Below, one piece after another: positions 8,452-14,930 of a stretch of DNA of 31,721 nucleotides (position 1 is the first letter of the stretch; every line of letters begins with the position of its first letter). The stretch lies in IMG/VR virus record IMGVR_UViG_3300035158_000404, positions 1 to 31,721 of that record; one strand, 5' to 3'. The DNA comes from a virus. The notes under the pieces are model-generated. The model was not told where the DNA came from. It saw only the letters and a list, made by a program, of their open reading frames with translations, and made no database searches. A program made the translations under genes and the position numbers.

Positions 8452-8679
8452 CTATTGTGCGATTTCGATTTTTTCATGTAAGTTCCGGCAGAAGTCCTCC
8501 TCGAGGATCTCTATCTCGTCACCCGATTCGAGGCGGATAAAGCCCGCGATATTGAGATCCTTATCGACCTTAGTAATTTCGTGAGCCTGGATTATCCGCA
8601 CGCGGATCCGGGCGGGCGCCCGATCTTTTGATTTGGCTTTTTCTCCGAGATCGATCACGTTGCTTTTCTTTCCTTTCAT
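8452..8679 (-). CDS. Small hypothetical connector-region protein, 75 aa
   Basis: A small basic-to-acidic protein (starts MKGKKSNVIDLGEK, ends LHEKIEIAQ) whose central part, residues ~25-65, alternates strands (RIRVRIIQAHEI, GFIRLESGDEIEIL) and could be a small beta barrel. I start it at 8679, where GAGAGGATTCCG precedes the ATG; a longer reading to 8751 would run through a nonamer repeat tract and has a badly spaced ribosome site. It lies between the DUF1834 connector and the tail tube gene, a position often held by small neck or tail-terminator proteins. No function can be shown. Confidence 0.6.
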   Translation of the reverse strand: MKGKKSNVIDLGEKAKSKDRAPARIRVRIIQAHEITKVDKDLNIAGFIRLESGDEIEILEEDFCRNLHEKIEIAQ

Positions 8680-8700
8680 CGGAATCCTCTCTTTATCCTC

Positions 8701-8750
8701 TTGAACGAGTGCAGCGATCGAACGGCTCGAACGACTTGATCGTTTGAACA
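8701..8750. repeat. Degenerate nonamer tract at a gene junction
   Basis: Reads CGATCGAAC, GGCTCGAAC, GACTTGATC, GTTTGAACA (8715-8750), units of nine bases built on TCGAAC/TTGAAC, with a looser unit TTGAACGAG at 8701. It fills the gap between the DUF1834-like gene and the next gene. It belongs to the same family as the tract at 12507-12542 (TTCGAGTCG-type units). Confidence 0.65.
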
Positions 8751-8754
8751 TTCC

Positions 8755-9192
8755 TCACGACTCCTCGCACCAAGTCCTGAAGCGGATCTGATAGACGGCT
8801 TCTGTCTCTGTGCCTTCAATGGCATCCTCGTCGATCGGTTGAAGCTCGGCGATGGAAAGACCCAGAGTCTGGCCTGAAAGCGCGTCTCGCGCATCCTCGA
8901 GAAGATCATAGACTCCTTTTTCAGTCCCCTGGCCGTGTCGGGCCGCCTCCTCATTTCGAAAGCTTCTCGCCATGACGACCACAGCAAAGATCATCTCTCG
9001 GTCCTGGGTTCCACCCGTACGGTTATGATATGTGCCGCCCACATAGCAAACATAGGCAGCCGGGAAGAGCAGCGTCTTATCCGAGATTTCCGTCTTGAGA
9101 TACTCAGCCAGAGGCTCGCAGGTGCGCAGATAGCTCATCTGCGATTCAAGTCTCGTGATCATGGCATCTTCGATCTGTGTAATCGTATACAC
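8755..9192 (-). CDS. DUF1834 / Mu gp37-like head-tail or tail completion protein
   Basis: A 145-residue protein that resembles the Mu gp37 (DUF1834) family: N-terminal ITQIEDAMITRLES, a central FPAAYVCYVGGTY strand region with the usual test-of-quality FAVVVMARSFRNEEAARHG, and a helix GVYDLLEDARDALSG. In Mu this gene directly follows gp36 (DUF1320); here the two are parted by a three-gene block of secreted proteins. The start is GTG with AAAGGGATAACC upstream. It probably caps the tail tube or joins tube and head, inferred from family position. Confidence in the family is good, in the exact role moderate. Confidence 0.7.
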   Translation of the reverse strand: MYTITQIEDAMITRLESQMSYLRTCEPLAEYLKTEISDKTLLFPAAYVCYVGGTYHNRTGGTQDREMIFAVVVMARSFRNEEAARHGQGTEKGVYDLLEDARDALSGQTLGLSIAELQPIDEDAIEGTETEAVYQIRFRTWCEES

Positions 9193-9202
9193 GGTTATCC
9201 CT

Positions 9203-11062
9203 TTATGGCTGGAGCGACGGCAAAATCATCCCGTCGTCTAATATCACCATCACTCTTCGGCTTTGATAGGCTCCGATGTCTGGAGGATCTATGATTTCTC
9301 GCCCTCGAAAATCCTCTGTCAAGCCGACATCGGTGCCGGCATTGATGCAGGGAGAATTGGCCCGAAGGCGATAGTCCTTTGTGGTAGGAGAAATGAACAG
9401 CGGATCTACCTGTTTGCTTGTTTCATGCAAAGCAGGCAAATCTTCTGCCCCCGCTCTTCCCCAATCCCTATCACCAGTAATCGAATCATACCAATCACAA
9501 TACTGCTCGTCTGGGTCAATAAGACGGTCAGGATCGGCAATCTGTTTGTAAAACTCATAGCTTACATTGTCATAAGCTATACTGTTTCGGATGTGGAGAA
9601 GACCATACACACAAAAACCATAGGTCCCATTATTGTGAGCGACACAGTTATTGACATACATATCTTTGGTATTGTCGGGAACTCCACCGGTGACATGATG
9701 ATTAAGCCCCTTCTGAATGTTATTCACAAAAAGGCAATAATTCGTATACGTCCCATCTCCAAAGTTCTGGATACCATGATGGGCATTATACTCACAGCGT
9801 CCATAGTAGATTTTATGCCCTAAATCCTCTGCGGCAGGGACATAGATTCCGTATTTAGCAAATCGAAAGATTCCACCATAGATATGATAATAATTCTCAT
9901 CAAGCCGTAAACCAGCCTCCCTTTGATGGGCTTCCATATTCCAGCCGACCGTATCGGGGTCTCCGGTGTCATCCCGTAGATAGATTGTGTTATACCCCAA
10001 GGTGTCATTGTCTCCCCATTTCCATTCATGGTCCCCCAAGGCACCTAATGTAGAGCCATTTGTTAAAGCCGTAAAATAATCCGAAGCAGACTCGTACCAG
10101 AGCCCTAACGGTTCAGATAAGCTAGGATCGCCACCGGCAGCAAGTTCAAGGTGATATTCATTAGGCGATTTGCGGACATTGAACGCATCAAAGTATACAA
10201 CCCCATTATTTGTAGAAGACTTAATACGAACCTGAACAGTCTCAGGAGAGTCTCCAGTTGAGGCCATATAGAAGTGTATTTCTTTTTTTGTGAAATCCGT
10301 ATCCGAAGTTAAAACCGCAAGATCATCAATCCAGTTTTCCGATGTTGACCACGTTGTTAGGTCGTCTTGCAGATAGTAAAACGATCCACTATATGCAAAA
10401 CGCAACCATACTTCCCCTGTTCCGGTCCCATCCGATTTGCCATAGAAGGTAACAGCATAACCTTGATCCAAATTCATTGTGGCGGATTGGTAAGCCAACG
10501 ATTCCACACCAGCGCCACGATTTATTTTGATAGAATAGGTTCCGGCATGGCAGGTTGTAGAGGCATCGAGATAGCCCCCTGCCCCTCCAGCACTTTCACC
10601 CCAATTGTCAAAATCGTCGGTTGTCTCGTCGTCTGCCGTGCCGGTGAAGCTCTCGAAGCCTGGATTGCTGATAAGCTCCGATCCGTCTGCTGTCCTTGTC
10701 CACTTGTAACCGGAAGACAGATTGACACTGCCATGAACCTTGGCTTGGTGCGAAGGCAACCTTGATCTAGTCGTACCCGTGCCAGTAGCGTCAAAGTAGA
10801 TCGTTATTTCGGTCCCACTCCCCCCCGCTACGGATGTATCGACGAGCTCGCGATATGTTTGCCCGCCTTCTACATATATCGTATCCCCGGCTGAAACGGC
10901 GGCAACAGCAGTCGAAATCGTTGTCGCCGCCTTGGCCCACGTGTCATAGGGGCTTGTATTGGAACCCGATGCAGAGACATAAAGTGTCGCTCCCCATCCA
11001 GGCACGGCCAGGGCCAGTGTCAAGAGACATGAAAGCAATAAGATTTTCAGCTTACCATTCAC
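9203..11062 (-). CDS. Secreted right-handed parallel beta-helix protein with inserted jelly-roll domain
   Basis: A 619-residue exported protein. A GTG start with GGGGGAGGACAG upstream gives a clean signal peptide (KLKILLLSCLLTLALAVPGWGA, two charged residues then a hydrophobic core and an Ala cleavage site); an in-frame ATG nine codons earlier has no such site. After cleavage comes TLYVSASGSN and AGDTIYVEGGQTY, the usual opening of a right-handed parallel beta helix. Residues ~120-285 form a CBM4/9-like jelly roll (NPGFESF...VVYFDAFNV). The helix resumes with NCVAHNNGTYGF and IRNSIAYDN coils and closes with DFRGREI...DIGAYQ, the common end of such proteins. It is visibly more AT-rich than its neighbours. 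Folds of this type bind or cleave polysaccharide; no catalytic site is recognised. Confidence 0.7.
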   Translation of the reverse strand: MNGKLKILLLSCLLTLALAVPGWGATLYVSASGSNTSPYDTWAKAATTISTAVAAVSAGDTIYVEGGQTYRELVDTSVAGGSGTEITIYFDATGTGTTRSRLPSHQAKVHGSVNLSSGYKWTRTADGSELISNPGFESFTGTADDETTDDFDNWGESAGGAGGYLDASTTCHAGTYSIKINRGAGVESLAYQSATMNLDQGYAVTFYGKSDGTGTGEVWLRFAYSGSFYYLQDDLTTWSTSENWIDDLAVLTSDTDFTKKEIHFYMASTGDSPETVQVRIKSSTNNGVVYFDAFNVRKSPNEYHLELAAGGDPSLSEPLGLWYESASDYFTALTNGSTLGALGDHEWKWGDNDTLGYNTIYLRDDTGDPDTVGWNMEAHQREAGLRLDENYYHIYGGIFRFAKYGIYVPAAEDLGHKIYYGRCEYNAHHGIQNFGDGTYTNYCLFVNNIQKGLNHHVTGGVPDNTKDMYVNNCVAHNNGTYGFCVYGLLHIRNSIAYDNVSYEFYKQIADPDRLIDPDEQYCDWYDSITGDRDWGRAGAEDLPALHETSKQVDPLFISPTTKDYRLRANSPCINAGTDVGLTEDFRGREIIDPPDIGAYQSRRVMVILDDGMILPSLQP

Positions 11063-11543
11063 AATCTGTCCTCCCCCAATCCTCGCCAAATAATAGCCAA
11101 TCTTGCATATCGCAAGATCCGTCTCGATTCAGATCACACCAGCAGTCAGGACTATCTTGGACGAATCTGCTTGGAAGACTTTCGTTGCCGGACGTGTCAT
11201 AAGCTGTCACAAAGAATATCTTGCCGCGATCTTCGGGTGCGCCGAGATCTGCAAGGATCTTTTCTGTCACGTTGCCCACGTCCACCATTGTCGTATCTTG
11301 GCCTGGACTCCCCCAATACACCTTGTAGCCTGCTAGGTCCTCCTCCGTGTTCGCGTTCCATTTGAGGCTCTTTGGGCTGTTCGATTCTATCCTCAGCCCA
11401 AGGGGTTGTGCCGGGTATGTAGTCCAGCTTAATGCCGGCATCTGTAGCGCTAAGAGGGAAAGCCATAGCAAAGAAAGCCCGAGCAACGTCCCAGCCAGCA
11501 GGAGGTTCGTTTTTGAATTTTTTCTTGAATCGTGCTGCTTCAC
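11052..11543 (-). CDS. Exported Fn3-like protein with C-terminal dockerin-like EF-hand
   Basis: A 163-residue protein starting at GTG. A basic N-terminus is followed by a hydrophobic segment (TNLLLAGTLLGLSLLWLSLL) that is a signal peptide or membrane anchor. Residues ~55-125 are fibronectin-III-like (LKWNANTEEDLAGYKVYW and FFVTAYDTSGNESLPS). The C-terminus has DLNRDGSCDMQDW, a calcium-binding loop of the type found in dockerins and related EF-hands, but only one copy, framed by cysteines. Such modules normally sit on extracellular bacterial enzymes, not in virions. Its end overlaps the start of the beta-helix gene by 11 bases, so the two are probably co-translated. The nearest Shine-Dalgarno (ATAGGAGC) is rather far upstream. 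Confidence 0.65.
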   Translation of the reverse strand: MKQHDSRKNSKTNLLLAGTLLGLSLLWLSLLALQMPALSWTTYPAQPLGLRIESNSPKSLKWNANTEEDLAGYKVYWGSPGQDTTMVDVGNVTEKILADLGAPEDRGKIFFVTAYDTSGNESLPSRFVQDSPDCWCDLNRDGSCDMQDWLLFGEDWGRTDCEW

Positions 11544-11559
11544 GTCTTCTATTCAGCTC

Positions 11560-12018
11560 CTATTGCCTTACAGTAAGGAAAATCGTCCCGCTTTTGGCAT
11601 TCCCCGCGTTTTGCACTTTTGGCGTGAGCGTTGCCTGAAATAGATAGACAAAACCGCCCTCGGCTGTAAAAGGTGTCTTTAGATTGGTGCTCGCACTCGC
11701 GCTGTTGGACAGATCCGCCCCCACTCCTTGAAGCACGTCAACGCCGTTTTCATCATTGATCTCGATATCGTACAGGTCGGAAACGCCCGATCCGGGAACG
11801 AATCGCACCATCAGAATCATGCCGCTGACGCGAGTGATTGCACCTTCGCCAGAGACGTTGCCGTCCGTATCGCTTGTCCATTCCCATTTATGGATCTTTG
11901 TCGAAGCTCCGTACGCCGGGGCGGGCGTCGGAGTGCAACTTCCGGCGGCACCAACGAGTGAAGCCGATCCGAGAATGATCAAAGCAAGTCCAATCACTGC
12001 GAAAGCTTTTCGATTCAT
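11560..12018 (-). CDS. Exported small beta-sandwich protein in the phage structural operon
   Basis: A 152-residue protein. Residues 1-25 are a signal peptide (MNRKAFAVIGLALIILGSASLVGAAG). The next residues include a Cys that could carry lipid, though the lipobox is poor. The mature part alternates beta strands: KIHKWEWTSDTDGNVSGEG, VRFVPGSGVSDLYDIEINDENGVDVL, then a final NAGNAKSGTIFLTVRQ. From memory, proteins with this mature pattern (a GSGVSDLYD turn followed by DxxGxDVL and NAGNAKSG) occur without signal peptides among phage structural genes. A secreted form would be unusual. A TGGAGGAGCC site precedes the ATG. It is the first gene of the three-gene exported cassette. Confidence 0.65.
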   Translation of the reverse strand: MNRKAFAVIGLALIILGSASLVGAAGSCTPTPAPAYGASTKIHKWEWTSDTDGNVSGEGAITRVSGMILMVRFVPGSGVSDLYDIEINDENGVDVLQGVGADLSNSASASTNLKTPFTAEGGFVYLFQATLTPKVQNAGNAKSGTIFLTVRQ

Positions 12019-12039
12019 TGGCTCCTCCAGTCTATTTTC

Positions 12040-12489
12040 TTAATAGTTATCCAGACTTCCCGATTCGCCGGTCGACTTCTTTCCGATCGTGAAGGTCCGG
12101 TCCTCATCCGTCCGGCTCGTCTTGACCTGCTGCTCGCCGCCCGAAGGCTCGGGGTCGACGCCCAGGGTGGCCACGCCCTTGGCCATCTTCTCCAGAAGCC
12201 CCACGGCCGCCTTGTAGCGCTCCTGACGCATCTCGTCGACGATCCCCCGGCGACTGTAGAGGTTCCAGATGGCGATCGCGACCGAGAGGGTCTTGATCAC
12301 CGTGGGAATGGGCGTGAGGGGAACCGTGTAGCGGGCCGACAGATACGAGTCGATCTCGGCATCCGCCTCGTCGATTGCTGCCGAGACGCGATCTTCATTG
12401 ATGACGCCGAGACCCTCGTCGTCGGTAAGCTGGATCAGGACCTCCTCGTCAATCCGATCTTTGATATCAGAGAGCGTACAATAGGCCAT
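12040..12489 (-). CDS. DUF1320 / Mu gp36-like head-tail connector
   Basis: A 149-residue protein of the DUF1320 family. It begins MAYCTLSDIKDRIDEEVLIQLTDD, continues with a helical VSAAIDEADAEIDSYLSARYTVPL core and a WNLYSRR motif, and ends in a polar tail. All of these are typical of Mu gp36 and its siphophage relatives. It should form part of the ring that joins capsid portal to tail. A CAAGGAGAGATC site lies directly before the ATG. The gap upstream is filled by a nonamer repeat tract. Directly downstream lies the secreted cassette instead of the expected DUF1834 gene. Confidence 0.85.
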   Translation of the reverse strand: MAYCTLSDIKDRIDEEVLIQLTDDEGLGVINEDRVSAAIDEADAEIDSYLSARYTVPLTPIPTVIKTLSVAIAIWNLYSRRGIVDEMRQERYKAAVGLLEKMAKGVATLGVDPEPSGGEQQVKTSRTDEDRTFTIGKKSTGESGSLDNY

Positions 12490-12506
12490 GATCTCTCCTT
12501 GAGATG

Positions 12507-12542
12507 TTCGAGTCGTTCAAATCGTTTGAATTGTTCGAATCG
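12507..12542. repeat. Degenerate nonamer tract at a gene junction
   Basis: Four units of nine bases: TTCGAGTCG, TTCAAATCG, TTTGAATTG, TTCGAATCG. The tract fills almost the whole gap between the end of the 78-residue gene and the ribosome site of the DUF1320 gene. Confidence 0.75.
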
Positions 12543-12779
12543 TCAAGGCTTTTTCCGGGCCTTTTTTGGCTTTTTCGGGGCGGCCTTAGATTCGGGCCGT
12601 GCCCCTTCGGCCTTGACATTTCGCTCAGGTTCGTCCACGGCCTCAAAATGCTGCTTCGTGCTCGTCGCAAGGAGCTCGCGGGCAAAGGAGTCCGGATAGT
12701 TTCGGATTTCATCCCGATAGTGAGGACCGTACGGGACCACATAGACCCGGTCCATCGGCCCGAGATATCTGATCTTCAT
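12543..12779 (-). CDS. Small head-module protein with Lys/Pro/Ala-rich tail
   Basis: A 78-residue protein. The N-terminal half (KIRYLGPMDRVYVVPYGPHYRDEI) looks like a small beta fold; the C-terminal third (ARPESKAAPKKPKKARKKP) is strongly basic and disordered and could touch DNA or the acidic capsid lining. Genes of this size are common between major capsid and DUF1320 genes in siphophages and may be minor capsid or connector parts. GAAGGGAGG upstream supports the ATG. No family is recognised. Confidence 0.65.
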   Translation of the reverse strand: MKIRYLGPMDRVYVVPYGPHYRDEIRNYPDSFARELLATSTKQHFEAVDEPERNVKAEGARPESKAAPKKPKKARKKP

Positions 12780-12827
12780 GATCAGCCTCCCTTCAGACGC
12801 GGTCTGCGGTCTTTATCTGCGCCCGGC

Positions 12828-13805
12828 TTACGTTACGATCGTGTCGTACCACAAAAAACCAAGGTCGGCGCCGGTGATGAGAATGTCCGTCTCCTCAGCC
12901 ACCTCATACACGTCCTGGTGCTCGGCCGCCTCTCGCCAGGTAGTGGTTCGCCTGGGAAGGCCGTTCTCATAGGCTGCCCTTGCCTGGAGGCCCGCAGAAG
13001 GGACCTTCAGACCTGGCCGGGGCGGACGGTAAAAAAGAAACACCGATCCTTTTGTGGCATTTTTCTCCCAGACGTTTACCGCCGTAAAGTCCGAGCCATC
13101 GGCCTTTTCTGCCGTGCTCGAGTAAATGGCATCCCCGACGAGGACCTCCTCGAGCTCGAAGATCGCGGCGATAAGCGGCGCCGTGACGATTCCGCGTTCG
13201 GTGTATTTGATCCGGTCGAGCACGGTCGATTCCTGCTTGATCTCCCTGAGCGTGTTGGCCGAAAGGATCAGGACGTTTGGCCGAATGCCGGTATTGCCGC
13301 GGATCGTTTCAATCCGGGTCTCGACATCGGTGATGAACGTATTCCCGCTTCCGGCTGCCCAACCTCCCTCGGCATCCTCGCCGGCCACGCCGCTCCAGGT
13401 GCCCGCAAGAATGAGCGAGGCGATGCGGCGCTCCTTTTTGAGATCGATTCGATCCGCACAGTACTCCAGGGCATCCTCGTCCGGACGGAGCGGCGGCGCT
13501 CCCGGATGCTGGACGGCCCGGCGGTCCTCGTCGGTCACTTCCTTGGCAATCGCATATTCCTTGGGCGCCACGTCGATGTAATCGACCGGGTAGCCGCCGC
13601 GCGCGGCCCGGCTGCCGGGCCCCCGGATCTGGGCCTCGTCGCGAAACCAGGCTCCCTTGAGATAACGGGCAATTTTGGCCTTCGGGGGAACGTTGTCGAC
13701 GATCGGGAAAGTCCGATCGGCGATGTAACTTTTGTTGCGGTAAGCGATCGACACGTTTGCGAGCGGACCCGCAACGACAAGCTCTCTCACATTTGGCTGT
13801 GGCAT
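12828..13805 (-). CDS. Major capsid protein (HK97-fold, presumed)
   Basis: A 325-residue protein that should form the head shell. The order protease-scaffold, decoration, capsid, connector fixes its place. Sequence features common in this capsid group are present: the N-terminal arm with IADRTFPIVDNVPPKAKIARYLKG, the YIDVAPKEYAIAKEVTDEDRR segment, the helix RIDLKKERRIASLIL and the APLIAAIFELEEVLVGDAIY stretch, close to sequences seen in many siphophage capsids next to DUF2190 genes. The strong AAAGGAGAGAAACCC site suits high expression. There is no N-terminal scaffold-like extension; scaffold is supplied by the protease gene. Confidence 0.85.
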   Translation of the reverse strand: MPQPNVRELVVAGPLANVSIAYRNKSYIADRTFPIVDNVPPKAKIARYLKGAWFRDEAQIRGPGSRAARGGYPVDYIDVAPKEYAIAKEVTDEDRRAVQHPGAPPLRPDEDALEYCADRIDLKKERRIASLILAGTWSGVAGEDAEGGWAAGSGNTFITDVETRIETIRGNTGIRPNVLILSANTLREIKQESTVLDRIKYTERGIVTAPLIAAIFELEEVLVGDAIYSSTAEKADGSDFTAVNVWEKNATKGSVFLFYRPPRPGLKVPSAGLQARAAYENGLPRRTTTWREAAEHQDVYEVAEETDILITGADLGFLWYDTIVT

Positions 13806-13865
13806 GGGTTTCTCTCCTTTTCTCTCAGGCGATTAGTGGTTCGCCTTCGTGATTCATGACGGTTT

Positions 13866-14261
13866 TTATGAGGCAGCGTTGACCTGATGGACCGCACCGG
13901 AAAGCAAGATCTCGCCCAGCTCGTCCTCGTCTCCACCTTTGAGACACCGCCCGATTGCCAGATCGAGCGCCGCATCAGCGTCGAGACCCTTTCCTGCATC
14001 GGCAGCATCGACGTACTCGAGCTTGATCCATTCGTTTTCGGCCACGGTTTCGCCGAAAACGATCTTGCTTATACCGATCAGGCGAACGACGGTGGCCTGC
14101 CCTGCCTCCGGAGCGTTCTGCAGAATGCCCAGAGGAATATCGGTCGCTGCATCGGGGCGCTGCACCTTGCCGCCTGAGAGGACCATGATCCGATACTGAT
14201 CGTTCGAAAGATCCTCACCGGCCTCAAACGATACGTCCAGAACTCTATTTTCGGTTGCCAT
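13866..14261 (-). CDS. DUF2190-type capsid decoration/cement protein
   Basis: A 131-residue beta-rich protein: RVLDVSFEAGEDLSNDQYRIMVLSGG, then PLGILQNAPEAGQATVVRLIGISKIVFGE. This is the usual pattern of DUF2190 proteins, which trimerise on the capsid surface and lock the shell. It lies between protease-scaffold and major capsid genes, a standard place. AAAGGAGGAAATAGAAC precedes the ATG. The C-terminal half has an Asp/Ala-rich loop (DAADAGKGLDADAALD) and a single Cys. Family assignment is good, though made by eye. Confidence 0.75.
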   Translation of the reverse strand: MATENRVLDVSFEAGEDLSNDQYRIMVLSGGKVQRPDAATDIPLGILQNAPEAGQATVVRLIGISKIVFGETVAENEWIKLEYVDAADAGKGLDADAALDLAIGRCLKGGDEDELGEILLSGAVHQVNAAS

Positions 14262-14312
14262 GTTCTATTTCCTCCTTTTAGTCTCGGCTTTTTTTGGCTT
14301 TTGGCGGCGCTT

Positions 14313-14930
14313 TTATGCGCGCGCCGGGCTCAGGTTGATTCCCTGCTCTTCGGCATATTCCTTGACGAGATCGGGGTTTTCCCTCTGTACCTCGGTGAAG
14401 GCCTGGGCATAGGTGAGATCCTTTCGCTCTTCCATTTTCTTCCGGGTGAGGTCCTCGAGCTTTTTTGTTGCCGCGCCCTGGCCGGAGACATCCTTGTCGC
14501 GCGTGGCAATCTCGCCAAAGTGGATGACCTTGGGAAGCCCCTCGAGAAAGCCCCTGAACCAGTCGAGGCGGGACTGCTTGTCCTTGCCTTCGGCGAACTG
14601 GAGGGGTTCGTCGGCATCGAGGGACTCCATGAACTCACAGAGGCCCGCTTTCTGCCAGGCGGGGATCGCCTTGCCTTGCTTGACGAGGCCCTCGACATAG
14701 GCCTTGATCTCGGCGTTCCGCTTTTCGGCGCGCTCCTTTTTCTCGCGCTCGGCGAACTCGGCCTCGGCCTTTTTCCGTTCGTCCTCGCGGGCCCGCCTGG
14801 CCGCTTCATCTTCTTTGGCCTCGAGTTCGGCCTCGGTATACGTGCGGGGCGGATCCGGCTGGAGCTGATCGTCGGGAAGCTCGTCGATGGCCTTGGTAAA
14901 AAGCGATTTCAAAGTGTTTTTGAGCGACAT
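14313..14930 (-). CDS. Nested capsid scaffold (Mu gpZ-like) from an internal start
   Basis: An internal ATG at codon 308 of the protease gene is preceded by AAAGGAGA seven bases away, a strong ribosome site in the middle of a reading frame. It would yield a 205-residue protein beginning MSLKNTLKSLFTKAIDEL. The next ~90 residues are charged and helical (TEAELEAKEDEAARRAREDERKKAEAEF), which is what a scaffold needs. The end reads GINLSPARA. In Mu the scaffold Z is made in the same way from the 3' half of protease gene I. Expression here is inferred from the signal and from that parallel. Confidence 0.75.
   Translation of the reverse strand: MSLKNTLKSLFTKAIDELPDDQLQPDPPRTYTEAELEAKEDEAARRAREDERKKAEAEFAEREKKERAEKRNAEIKAYVEGLVKQGKAIPAWQKAGLCEFMESLDADEPLQFAEGKDKQSRLDWFRGFLEGLPKVIHFGEIATRDKDVSGQGAATKKLEDLTRKKMEERKDLTYAQAFTEVQRENPDLVKEYAEEQGINLSPARA

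Noticed and set aside
12504-13859. Long plus-strand frame opposite the major capsid gene
   Set aside because: It mirrors a gene that is well supported by position, ribosome site and composition; the product is Arg/Gly/Asp-rich and has no credible start.
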